Shown here piece by piece: positions 8,411 to 14,457 of a DNA stretch of 17,669 nt. This stretch comes from Nitratifractor sp. Lineage in GTDB: Bacteria > Campylobacterota > Campylobacteria > Campylobacterales > Sulfurovaceae. The stretch spans positions 1 through 17,669 of the forward strand of contig WFSU01000119.1 of assembly GCA_015485845.1 (NCBI GenBank), in the 5' to 3' direction. Below the pieces are notes generated by a model. That model worked only from the letters and a program-made list of their open reading frames with translations, did not search any database and was not told the DNA's origin. The stretch's first letter is position 1. Each line of letters starts with the position of its first letter. Position numbers and translations under genes: made by a program.

Positions 8411-8462
8411 CTGGAGCAGGGACTTCAGTCCCGTTGTGTAGGGTTGAAACCCTGCCTGCCAG
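8411..8462. repeat. REP-like element: two tight hairpins nested in an outer stem
   Basis: Just after the methyltransferase gene lie two perfect small palindromes. The first is GGGACT-TC-AGTCCC at 8419-8432; the second is AGGGTT-GA-AACCCT at 8440-8453. They are flanked by arms that can also pair with each other: CTGG at 8411-8414 with CCAG at 8459-8462, and GCAGGG at 8416-8421 with CCCTGC at 8450-8455. Twin hairpins of this kind are typical of REP/RAYT-associated repeats. No run of T follows, so it is not a standard terminator. No second copy is present in the window, so its repeat nature is inferred from shape alone. Confidence 0.5.
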
Positions 8463-8510
8463 TTGCCTGATACGCATATCGAGATAATCCCCTTTTGACA
8501 CAAATGGGTG

Positions 8511-8540
8511 TATAATTCCTGTATCACGAGGGCAAAAGGA
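8511..8540 (+). promoter_or_regulatory. -10 box and ribosome-binding site of the diguanylate cyclase gene
   Basis: TATAAT at 8511-8516 lies 29 bases before the ATG, and AAAAGGA at 8534-8540 is a good Shine-Dalgarno sequence five bases before it. A TTGACA at 8495-8500 is only 10 bp from the -10 box and therefore cannot act as its normal -35 element. Confidence 0.5.
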
Positions 8541-8545
8541 TTTCC

Positions 8546-9340
8546 ATGCGGCGTCTTGTACATCGATTCGGACAAATCAAGCTGACGATCCTGGTGACGA
8601 TCATCGCCATCCTCTTTGCTGAGATCCTCGCCTGGCTCATCAGCCAGCTCTTTTCCCTCGCTTACCCTATCCCTTCCGTGCCGCTTCTTGCCTTTCTCGT
8701 CACGGCGATTGTCACTCCGTTTATCGCCTGGTATGTCCTGAAATATCTCTTTTTCGTTGAGCGGATGGAGCAGAGGATGCACCATCTGGCCACCTACGAT
8801 TCGCTGACCCATTTCTACACGCGACAAGCTTTTTTTATCCAGGCTCAAAAACGTTACCGTGACGTCCCCTTCTATGCAGTTTCTTTTATCGACGTCGATG
8901 ATTTTAAATCGATCAATGATACGTACGGACATGCCTATGGAGATAACGTACTTGTCGATATCGGGAAGCGATTTGCCCAAACATTCGGGGACGACTGCCT
9001 CGTCGGACGGATCGGAGGTGAAGAATTCGCCCTGGTGATGGAAACCGATGCCCCATCCATGCAGGAGCAGATGGAAACCCTCCGGCATGTCATCACCCAA
9101 TCGAGGATTCCGTACCATACCACCCCTTTCGGCTATACGATCAGCATCGGCATTTTCGAAAACCAATCCCCCGGATCGTTGACAATCGATGATGCTTTGT
9201 CTCGGGCGGATCAGGCACTCTACCATGCCAAACAACTGGGAAAAAACCGTACCATTGTTTATACAGAATCACTCTCTGACCATCCATCGGAACAACATTC
9301 CGCTCAAGTCCGATCCCAGACCGCCCAAGCCGGGAAGTGA
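8546..9340 (+). CDS. Membrane-anchored GGDEF diguanylate cyclase
   Basis: This 264-residue inner-membrane enzyme is predicted to make cyclic di-GMP from two GTP. Two membrane helices (about residues 11-31 and 42-64) are joined by a very short outside loop, so there is no real sensor domain. The GGDEF domain starts at YDSLTHFYTR (about 85). It contains FIDVDDFKSINDTYGHAYGD and the active-site motif GGEEF at 157-161, an active variant. The product-inhibition site RxxD, normally five residues ahead of the motif, is replaced by GDDC, so feedback inhibition through that site is probably lost. The C-terminus has the usual ADQALYHAKQLGKNRT block. It appears to be a single-gene unit with its own -10 box. 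Confidence 0.92.
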   Translation: MRRLVHRFGQIKLTILVTIIAILFAEILAWLISQLFSLAYPIPSVPLLAFLVTAIVTPFIAWYVLKYLFFVERMEQRMHHLATYDSLTHFYTRQAFFIQAQKRYRDVPFYAVSFIDVDDFKSINDTYGHAYGDNVLVDIGKRFAQTFGDDCLVGRIGGEEFALVMETDAPSMQEQMETLRHVITQSRIPYHTTPFGYTISIGIFENQSPGSLTIDDALSRADQALYHAKQLGKNRTIVYTESLSDHPSEQHSAQVRSQTAQAGK

Positions 9341-9353
9341 GTCCATTTTTTTA

Positions 9354-9382
9354 TTGACCACTAAGAAAATTACGGATATAGT
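9354..9382 (+). promoter_or_regulatory. Sigma-70-type promoter for the haem-binding protein gene
   Basis: TTGACC at 9354-9359 and TATAGT at 9377-9382 are separated by exactly 17 bases. Each differs from consensus at one position. Transcription would start near 9389 and give a leader of about 60 bases. This is the best-spaced -35/-10 pair seen in the window. Confidence 0.55.
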
Positions 9383-9428
9383 TCTGTCGAAATACTATCA
9401 AAAAATTAGGGCTCATTACTGTATGTCC

Positions 9429-9444
9429 CCTTTTATAAAAAAGG
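9429..9444 (+). promoter_or_regulatory. Small hairpin covering the Shine-Dalgarno sequence
   Basis: CCTTTT at 9429-9434 can pair with AAAAGG at 9439-9444 around a four-base loop. The right arm contains most of the AAGGA Shine-Dalgarno sequence of the GTG-started gene at 9452. The stem is weak (mostly A-U), so at most it would modulate translation. Confidence 0.25.
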
Positions 9445-9451
9445 AAAATTA

Positions 9452-9892
9452 GTGAAAACACTTCTGCATTTATTGGGCTGGACGTTAGTTTCGTTTGGTC
9501 TGCTTCAATTCATCCAGATCGATATCCCGACCCCACCGACCCCCAAAGCCGGTGATCAGGTCACTGCCCCCGCTCTGGTCATGGCTGCTCTCAAAAAAGG
9601 GTGCTACGACTGCCATTCCAACCGCACCAATATCCCCTGGTACGGTAACATCGCTCCGATCTCCTTCGAAGTACGTCAGCATGTCAAAGACGGGCGAAAA
9701 TGGCTGAATTTTGACCTCTTCAACCGCTACGACGAGGCGAAGAAGCAAAAAATCTACAAAGGTACCGTCAAAACCGTCACCAATGGAAGCATGCCGATCC
9801 CGATGTACCTCTGGAAGCACACAGAAGCCCGCCTCAACCCCGCTGAGCGTAAAGCGATCATCGACTGGGCAAAGAGCCATATTGCAGAATAA
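9452..9892 (+). CDS. Periplasmic haem-binding protein (Haem_bd family, single CxxCH)
   Basis: This 146-residue protein has an N-terminal hydrophobic segment (about 3-21) that acts as a signal peptide or membrane anchor, placing the rest in the periplasm. A single c-type haem motif, CYDCH, lies at 51-55. The following SNRTNIPWYGNIAPISFEVRQHV stretch, the GRKWLNFDLF block and the NGSMPIPMYL segment match the Haem_bd family of small cytochrome-like proteins. The methionines of the last segment are candidate distal haem ligands. The start is GTG, with AAGGA at 9441-9445 six bases upstream. Electron partner and role are unknown. The gene sits alone between a diguanylate cyclase and a superoxide reductase. 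Confidence 0.88.
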   Translation: MKTLLHLLGWTLVSFGLLQFIQIDIPTPPTPKAGDQVTAPALVMAALKKGCYDCHSNRTNIPWYGNIAPISFEVRQHVKDGRKWLNFDLFNRYDEAKKQKIYKGTVKTVTNGSMPIPMYLWKHTEARLNPAERKAIIDWAKSHIAE

Positions 9893-9914
9893 GATCATAC
9901 AACTCCGCCCCATA

Positions 9915-10002
9915 ATGTTTTTGGATGATGCGACAAAGGAGCGCCCAACCCCGAAGGGGCACCAGCGGTGTTCGCGACTGCCAGAGTATCAGCCAAAAAC
10001 AT
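9915..10002. repeat. 88-base imperfect palindrome with inner hairpins (structured repeat or ncRNA candidate)
   Basis: The ends, ATGTTTTTGG at 9915-9924 and CCAAAAACAT at 9993-10002, are perfect inverted repeats. After one A/G mismatch the arms keep pairing for six more positions (TGATGC with GTATCA, one G-U). Inside are two short hairpins, CCCC-GAA-GGGG at 9949-9959 and CACC-AGC-GGTG at 9960-9970. The result is a 17-bp outer stem closing a branched structure. It lies 22 bases after the haem-protein stop. It could be a mobile MITE-like repeat, a processed RNA or a terminator structure. No coding potential is evident. Confidence 0.5.
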
Positions 10003-10045
10003 GACTTCATTGATATTCTTAAAACAATCTTCAATATTTTTAATC

Positions 10046-10062
10046 AGGACAAATTTTATCCT
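10046..10062 (+). promoter_or_regulatory. 17-bp palindrome at the -35 position of the superoxide reductase promoter
   Basis: AGGACAAATTTTATCCT is symmetric about T10054, with seven of eight pairs matching. It lies 20-36 bases before the TATAAT at 10082, where a -35 box would be expected and none is seen. An activator or repressor site is plausible; the regulator is unknown. Confidence 0.35.
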
Positions 10063-10081
10063 GTTTCCCTATTTTTTATGG

Positions 10082-10103
10082 TATAATACTTGACCAACAT
10101 CAA
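10082..10103 (+). promoter_or_regulatory. -10 box and FNR/CRP-like inverted repeat of the superoxide reductase gene
   Basis: A perfect TATAAT lies at 10082-10087, 31 bases before the ATG. Immediately after it, TTGAC-CAAC-ATCAA at 10090-10103 matches nine of ten bases of the FNR-type site TTGAT-N4-ATCAA. It covers the expected transcription start near 10094, a position where binding would repress. AAAAAGGA at 10105-10112 is the ribosome-binding site. Confidence 0.4.
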
Positions 10104-10118
10104 GAAAAAGGAAATACC

Positions 10119-10505
10119 ATGCCAAAAATTAATACCTACACCGACATCTCCGAAATCGATCGCGAAGCCAAAAAAGACCTCATCGATCGTCACTCCCCCT
10201 TCATCCACTGTGCCGAGACCGCCAAAGCAGGTGAGCCGTTTGAAGTAACGGTCAAAATGGGGAATGAATACACCCACCCGGACGACTTCGACCACTACAT
10301 TGAGTCGGTCACTCTCTTCAACGGAGACACCCTCCTGGCGCGTGCCACGTACGTCCCGGGAACCCTTGGTAACACCAAAGCTCACAACACCACGACCTTT
10401 ACCATCATCCCCACCGGGAAAAAGCTCAAGCTCGTCGCCCACGGCTACTGCACCAAGCACGGCATCTGGGAAGGGCCCACTGTCGAAGTAGCTGTCGAAG
10501 GCTAA
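10119..10505 (+). CDS. Neelaredoxin-type superoxide reductase
   Basis: This is a 128-residue cytosolic non-haem iron protein that reduces superoxide to hydrogen peroxide without making oxygen. The mononuclear Fe(His4Cys) ligands can be placed as His25 (in DRHSP), His53 and His59 (in THPDDFDHYIE), Cys111 (GYC) and His114 (KHG, followed by IWE). There is no N-terminal Cys4 desulforedoxin domain, so it is the one-iron class. One oddity is that the usual EKHxP motif, which carries the Glu iron ligand and the catalytic Lys, reads DRHSP here, so both are replaced conservatively. It appears to be a single-gene unit: own -10 box, an FNR-like site and an intrinsic terminator just after the stop. Confidence 0.9.
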   Translation: MPKINTYTDISEIDREAKKDLIDRHSPFIHCAETAKAGEPFEVTVKMGNEYTHPDDFDHYIESVTLFNGDTLLARATYVPGTLGNTKAHNTTTFTIIPTGKKLKLVAHGYCTKHGIWEGPTVEVAVEG

Positions 10506-10516
10506 TCACTTCTTCC

Positions 10517-10550
10517 TGATGCCCTTGTGGGGGCATCATCTCTTTTATCA
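10517..10550 (+). terminator. Rho-independent terminator after the superoxide reductase gene
   Basis: TGATGCCC at 10517-10524 pairs perfectly with GGGCATCA at 10531-10538 around a six-base loop. The stem is followed by the T-rich TCTCTTTTATCA. It starts 11 bases after the stop codon and separates this gene from the mtnK operon. Confidence 0.8.
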
Positions 10551-10609
10551 CTCTTTATCCCCTCTGTCTATATTTTTTGTTTCTCGTTTTATTTTTCTTT
10601 AATCTCTTT

Positions 10610-10620
10610 TATCCTATCAT
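10610..10620 (+). promoter_or_regulatory. Possible -10 region of the mtnK operon
   Basis: The 90 bases from 10539 are strongly T-rich, with no coding potential. Two overlapping -10-like hexamers, TATCCT (10610-10615) and TATCAT (10615-10620), would start transcription near 10622-10628, directly before the palindrome at 10629. No clear -35 hexamer is seen. TATATT at 10569-10574 is an alternative. Confidence 0.25.
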
Positions 10621-10628
10621 TTCGGTTA

Positions 10629-10658
10629 TGTAGGTACATATACCCATATATACCTACA
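10629..10658. promoter_or_regulatory. 30-bp palindromic operator before mtnK, probable GntR site
   Basis: TGTAGGTA at 10629-10636 is the exact reverse complement of TACCTACA at 10651-10658. Past one mismatch the arms extend inward with ATAT/ATAT, leaving only ACCC at the centre. A shorter nested palindrome, GGTA-N4-TACC, lies at 10633-10644. The element ends 29 bases before the mtnK start. The operon encodes its own GntR/UTRA regulator, whose family binds such palindromes, so it is the likely ligand; binding here would block transcription. I see no second copy of this site in the window. Confidence 0.6.
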
Positions 10659-10687
10659 CTCAAATGCATTGCAGAAATGGAGGATTA

Positions 10688-11926
10688 ATGGATATGTATC
10701 AAATTCTGGATAGCAGCCTGATCAAAAAATATATCGATGAGACGCCGGAGATACGCTCACTTTTGCTGACGCCGGACACATCAATCGATGCGCTGGAGAT
10801 CTCTGAAATCGGTGACGGGAACCTCAACTACGTCTACATCGTGCGCCACGGTGAGAAAAGCATCATCCTCAAACAAGCCGTCCCGTTTTTGCGGGTTGTG
10901 GGTGAGGGATGGCCCCTCAGTCGGGATCGGATGCTGTTTGAGATCGGTGCTCTCGAGGCGGAACGTGCCCTCTGCCCGGCACACGTACCGGAAGTTTACT
11001 ACAGCTCACCGGAGATGTCCCTCGTGGTGATGCAGAACCTCGAACATCACAAAATTCTCCGGGGGGAAATGATCCAGCACCGACCGTTCCCTCTGCTGGC
11101 AGAGCATATTTCTACGTTTCTTGCTGATACCCTCTTTTACACCTCCGACTTCTACCTTGATAATGTCCAGAAAAAAGAAAACGTCAAAAAATTTATTAAC
11201 ATCGAGCTGTGCAAGATCACCGAGGATTTCATTTTCACCCACCCCTACGAAGACAATGAAACCAACGCCTACAACCCGGAGCTCGACCTGAGCCACGTCA
11301 AAGCTTTCCAGCACAATCGGGACGTTAAGGCCGCCGTGCTGGAAATGAAATACAAATTTATGACCGAAGCCCAGGCACTTCTGCACGGAGATCTCCACTC
11401 CGGCAGTATCATGCTCAACACCGAAGAGACCTATGTGATCGACCCGGAGTTTGCGTTTTACGGGCCGATGGGATTTGACGTCGGGATCTATCTGGCCAAC
11501 CTGATCCTCTCTTATTTCTCACTGGACAACGAAGATGAAGCCTACATGACGTATGTCCGGGGGCAGATCGTCGATACATGGAAACTCTTTGCCGAGAAAT
11601 TCAAAGCCAATATGCTCCGGCACGAAATCGAACAACGCTCCCTCCAGTTTGATTATCCCGAAGGGTTGGAACACTTTGAATATTTCACCGACCGGTTTAT
11701 TGCTCAGCTCTTCGAAGATACGATAGGTTTCGCCGCCTGCGAAATGTTCCGGCGCACCGTCGGACTGGCCAAAGTCGCCGACATCGCCGGGATCGAGGAT
11801 CTCAAAAAGCGTGCCCGGATCGAAGTACGGGTTCTGGCATGCGCGACGGAACTCATCACCGCCAAAGCCTCCTTTGAGACCATCGAGGATGTGCTGAAGG
11901 TCGTCGAAACCCAAAGTCAAAGCTGA
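10688..11926 (+). CDS. mtnK: 5-methylthioribose kinase (possibly also 5-deoxyribose kinase)
   Basis: This 412-residue cytosolic kinase transfers phosphate from ATP to C1 of 5-methylthioribose, giving 5-methylthioribose-1-phosphate. Close relatives also act on 5-deoxyribose. The fold is the aminoglycoside/choline-kinase-like one. The N-terminal lobe has GDGNLNYVYIVR (ATP loop) and SIILKQA with the ATP-binding lysine. The catalytic loop is HGDLHSGSIM at 233-242 with Asp235 as base. The metal-binding DPEFAFYGPMGFDVG begins at Asp252 and is a hallmark of MtnK. Length matches the family (about 400). GGAGGA at 10679-10684 supports ATG 10688; ATG 10694 is also possible, while the first in-frame ATG at 10664 lacks a ribosome-binding site. 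Its stop overlaps the ABC ATPase start by one base (TGATG). It is the first gene of the operon. Confidence 0.93.
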   Translation: MDMYQILDSSLIKKYIDETPEIRSLLLTPDTSIDALEISEIGDGNLNYVYIVRHGEKSIILKQAVPFLRVVGEGWPLSRDRMLFEIGALEAERALCPAHVPEVYYSSPEMSLVVMQNLEHHKILRGEMIQHRPFPLLAEHISTFLADTLFYTSDFYLDNVQKKENVKKFINIELCKITEDFIFTHPYEDNETNAYNPELDLSHVKAFQHNRDVKAAVLEMKYKFMTEAQALLHGDLHSGSIMLNTEETYVIDPEFAFYGPMGFDVGIYLANLILSYFSLDNEDEAYMTYVRGQIVDTWKLFAEKFKANMLRHEIEQRSLQFDYPEGLEHFEYFTDRFIAQLFEDTIGFAACEMFRRTVGLAKVADIAGIEDLKKRARIEVRVLACATELITAKASFETIEDVLKVVETQSQS

Positions 11927-13425
11927 TGGCAAAGCAACCCCTGATCAGAGCAGTAGGCATCGGCAAAAGTTTCGGCGTCACCCGGGCACTGGACGATGTC
12001 AGTTTTGACTTTTACGACTCGGAGATTTTCTCCATCGTCGGTGCCAACGGTGCCGGAAAATCAACCTTCATCAAGGTGTTGTGCGGCTATTATGCCGATT
12101 ATGAAGGTGAGATTTACATCGACGATCAGCCGGTGCACTTCAAATCCCCCCGTGATGCCTACGAAGCGGGTATCCAGGTCGTCCACCAGAGTATCGAGCA
12201 GGGGATCGTCCAAAACATGAACGTAGCTGAAAATCTCGCCCTCGAACACGTCCTCTCTCCTGAAGCCTCCTTCCTCTACCACGAAAAAGCCATTGAGAAC
12301 GCCGCCGTTGAAATCGCCAGAAAGATGGGGATCGATTACCTCGACATGCGGCAGAATATCCAGGACATCACCCAAAGTGAAAAGCAGATGATCACCATCG
12401 CCCGGGCACTCGCTACCCAGCCGAAATTGCTTATCCTTGACGAACCCACCTCCTCCATTTCCGACCGTGAAGCGGAACGGCTCTTTGATATCCTGTTCAA
12501 ACTGCGGGACGAGGGGGTCTCGATCCTCTACATCTCCCACTACCTTCAGGAGATCAAGCGTATCTCCAACCGTGTCGGTGTCATCCGGGACGGTCGATAT
12601 GCCGGTATCCTGCACCAACCTCTCGAAGTGCCCGAAATCGTCAAAGCCATGGTAGGTGACCTCGCCGTGCAGGAAATAGGAACGCAGCAACACGACGGGG
12701 AGCGACAACTCCTCCTTGAACTCGATGATCTGATCATCGAGGGGAGCGAAACCCCTCTCAACCTTGAAGTATACTCCGGAGAGATCGTCGGCATCCTCGG
12801 GCTCATCGGTGCGGGCAAAACCGAACTGGCTGAGACCCTTTTCGGAATTCGCCGCCCATTGAGCGGCACGGTACGAATCAACGGCGAAGCCGTCGCCTTC
12901 AACACCATTCGAGATGCCATTGACCACGGGATTCACATGGTTCCGGAAAACCGCACGGTCAATGCCATCATACCCGAACAATCGATCAAGAACAATATCA
13001 CCCTCCCCTTCCTCGACTTTTTCTCCCGGAAGGCCGTCCTCCAGCGCAGCAGGGAGAAAGAAGGTGCCGATACCATGATTGACAACATGGGGATCAAGTG
13101 CGAAGGGCATGCTGCCCTCATCGAGTCCCTCTCCGGAGGCAACCAGCAAAAAGTTGTCGTCGCCCGCTGGCTCTCGATGCCCCACAACATTGTCATCCTC
13201 GACGAGCCCTTTCAAGGGGTGGATATCAAATCCCGTAAGGATATCAATGTCTACCTCCGGGAGAGCACCCGGGAGAGTGCCGTCGTGATGATTTCCAGCG
13301 ATATCGACGAATTGATGGATGTCACCGATCGGATCGTCGTGATGAACAAAGGGGCGATCCTCGGTGAGTTCAGCACGTCCGAGGCGGATCGGGACGAGCT
13401 CTTGAGCTTGATCACACAAGAATAA
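11926..13425 (+). CDS. Ribose-type ABC importer, double ATPase subunit (RbsA-like)
   Basis: This 499-residue cytosolic ATPase has two fused nucleotide-binding domains, as in RbsA/XylG/MglA. Domain 1 has Walker A GANGAGKST at 39-47, a relaxed signature ITQSEKQM, and Walker B LLILDEP with Asp172-Glu173. Domain 2 has a degenerate Walker A GLIGAGKTE at 292-300, the canonical signature LSGGNQQK at 402-409, and Walker B VILDEP with Asp426-Glu427. This asymmetry is usual for carbohydrate importers of the CUT2 class. It should drive uptake through the next gene's permease. Substrate is not readable from the ATPase. Its place between mtnK and mtnA points to 5-methylthioribose, 5-deoxyribose or a similar pentose; this is inference. 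Confidence 0.93.
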   Translation: MAKQPLIRAVGIGKSFGVTRALDDVSFDFYDSEIFSIVGANGAGKSTFIKVLCGYYADYEGEIYIDDQPVHFKSPRDAYEAGIQVVHQSIEQGIVQNMNVAENLALEHVLSPEASFLYHEKAIENAAVEIARKMGIDYLDMRQNIQDITQSEKQMITIARALATQPKLLILDEPTSSISDREAERLFDILFKLRDEGVSILYISHYLQEIKRISNRVGVIRDGRYAGILHQPLEVPEIVKAMVGDLAVQEIGTQQHDGERQLLLELDDLIIEGSETPLNLEVYSGEIVGILGLIGAGKTELAETLFGIRRPLSGTVRINGEAVAFNTIRDAIDHGIHMVPENRTVNAIIPEQSIKNNITLPFLDFFSRKAVLQRSREKEGADTMIDNMGIKCEGHAALIESLSGGNQQKVVVARWLSMPHNIVILDEPFQGVDIKSRKDINVYLRESTRESAVVMISSDIDELMDVTDRIVVMNKGAILGEFSTSEADRDELLSLITQE

Positions 13426-13437
13426 AAAGGATACAGA

Positions 13438-14421
13438 TTGGGACAGTTTAAAGCATTTGCGATCAAATACGGATTTTTGATCGTCATGGCAGCTTCATTT
13501 ATCGGCTTCGGCCTGGCAGAACCAGCCTTCTGGAGCTGGTCGAATATGTTTTCAATTTTGCTGGGGATCACCATTGTGGGGATTCTGGCTATCGGCGTGA
13601 CCTTCACCCTCATCGTCGATGGGTTCGACCTCTCCATTGGATCAACCGCCGCCATCAGCGTCATGATCTCCTCCTACGTCATGGTAGTGCTCAACATGCA
13701 CTACCTCGTGGCGATTGCGGTGGCGATTGCACTGGGCTTTCTCATCGGCCTGACCAACGGTCTGCTGATCGTCAAAGCCAAGATCCCTGATCTCCTGGCG
13801 ACTCTGGGGATGATGTTCCTCATCCAGGGGTTACAGCTGATCCCCTCGGCCGGGATGTCGATCGGAACCGGGATGATGATGTCCGACGGCACGGAAGCCG
13901 AAGGGGAGTTTGCCCGGCAATTTCTCTATCTCGGACAGGGACGCCTCTTCGGCCTGATCCCCATCCCGGTTATCGCTTTTGCGTTACTTGCTGTTATCGC
14001 ATATTTTATCCTGCAATATACCAAATGGGGTCGCATCCTCTACGCGATCGGTGGCAATGAGAAAGCTGTCAAGCTCGCCGGTGTCAATGTCGAGCGGTAT
14101 AAAATCGCCGCTTATGTGATCTCCGGCACCGTTGCCTCGATCGGCGGGGTTTTGCTCGCAGCACGGATCGGGCGGGGAGATGTCACCAGCGGTGGCGGCC
14201 TCCTGCTCGATGCCGTGGCTGCTGCCCTGATCGGGTATGCGGTCATGGGACTGAAGAAACCCAATGCGCTGGGCAGCGTCGTCGGGGTGATCTTCATCGG
14301 AATGCTGCTCAACGGTCTGACAATGCTCTCCCTCCCGTACTATACACAGGATTTCATCAAGGGTCTTGTCCTCGTCGCTGCCCTGATCTTTACGTTTGGT
14401 TTGTCCAAAGCGGAACTGTAA
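13438..14421 (+). CDS. Ribose-type ABC importer, permease subunit (RbsC-like)
   Basis: This 327-residue inner-membrane protein has about eight to ten hydrophobic helices and belongs to the BPD_transp_2 (CUT2 sugar) permease family. Signatures are GFDLSIGSTAAIS (about residues 61-73), the NGLLIVKAKIPDLLATLGMM block, and GGNEKAVKLAGVNVERYK near 201-218, the cytoplasmic loop that contacts the ATPase. It presumably works as a homodimer. The start is a TTG, supported by AAAAAGGA at 13426-13433 and by the lack of an earlier or nearby ATG; starting at the next internal Met would cut the first helix. It follows the ATPase by 12 bases. Confidence 0.92.
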   Translation: MGQFKAFAIKYGFLIVMAASFIGFGLAEPAFWSWSNMFSILLGITIVGILAIGVTFTLIVDGFDLSIGSTAAISVMISSYVMVVLNMHYLVAIAVAIALGFLIGLTNGLLIVKAKIPDLLATLGMMFLIQGLQLIPSAGMSIGTGMMMSDGTEAEGEFARQFLYLGQGRLFGLIPIPVIAFALLAVIAYFILQYTKWGRILYAIGGNEKAVKLAGVNVERYKIAAYVISGTVASIGGVLLAARIGRGDVTSGGGLLLDAVAAALIGYAVMGLKKPNALGSVVGVIFIGMLLNGLTMLSLPYYTQDFIKGLVLVAALIFTFGLSKAEL

Positions 14422-14457
14422 ATCCAAACGCATTCAACTCACTACAAAGGAGAAACA

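Noticed and set aside
8495..8516. TTGACA and TATAAT as a consensus sigma-70 promoter before the GGDEF gene
   Set aside because: Only 10 bases separate the two hexamers; sigma-70 needs about 17. Only the -10 box is kept as a candidate.
8276..9235. A 319-codon minus-strand open frame across the methyltransferase end and the GGDEF gene
   Set aside because: It crosses a clear intergenic region with a promoter and a repeat, and its translation matches nothing.
9930..9999. CRISPR-like or tRNA-like structure in the gap after the haem protein gene
   Set aside because: There are no repeated units with spacers, and the fold lacks the conserved T-loop and anticodon features of a tRNA.
10539..10687. 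A SAM-responsive riboswitch before mtnK
   Set aside because: The leader is T-rich, and I see none of the conserved cores or multi-stem layouts of SAM or SAH riboswitches; the palindrome explains regulation better.
12061..13419. A 452-codon minus-strand open frame opposite the ABC ATPase
   Set aside because: It mirrors the ATPase gene, has no recognisable motif and is rich in Asp/Gly/Val as expected for an antisense frame of GC-rich coding DNA.
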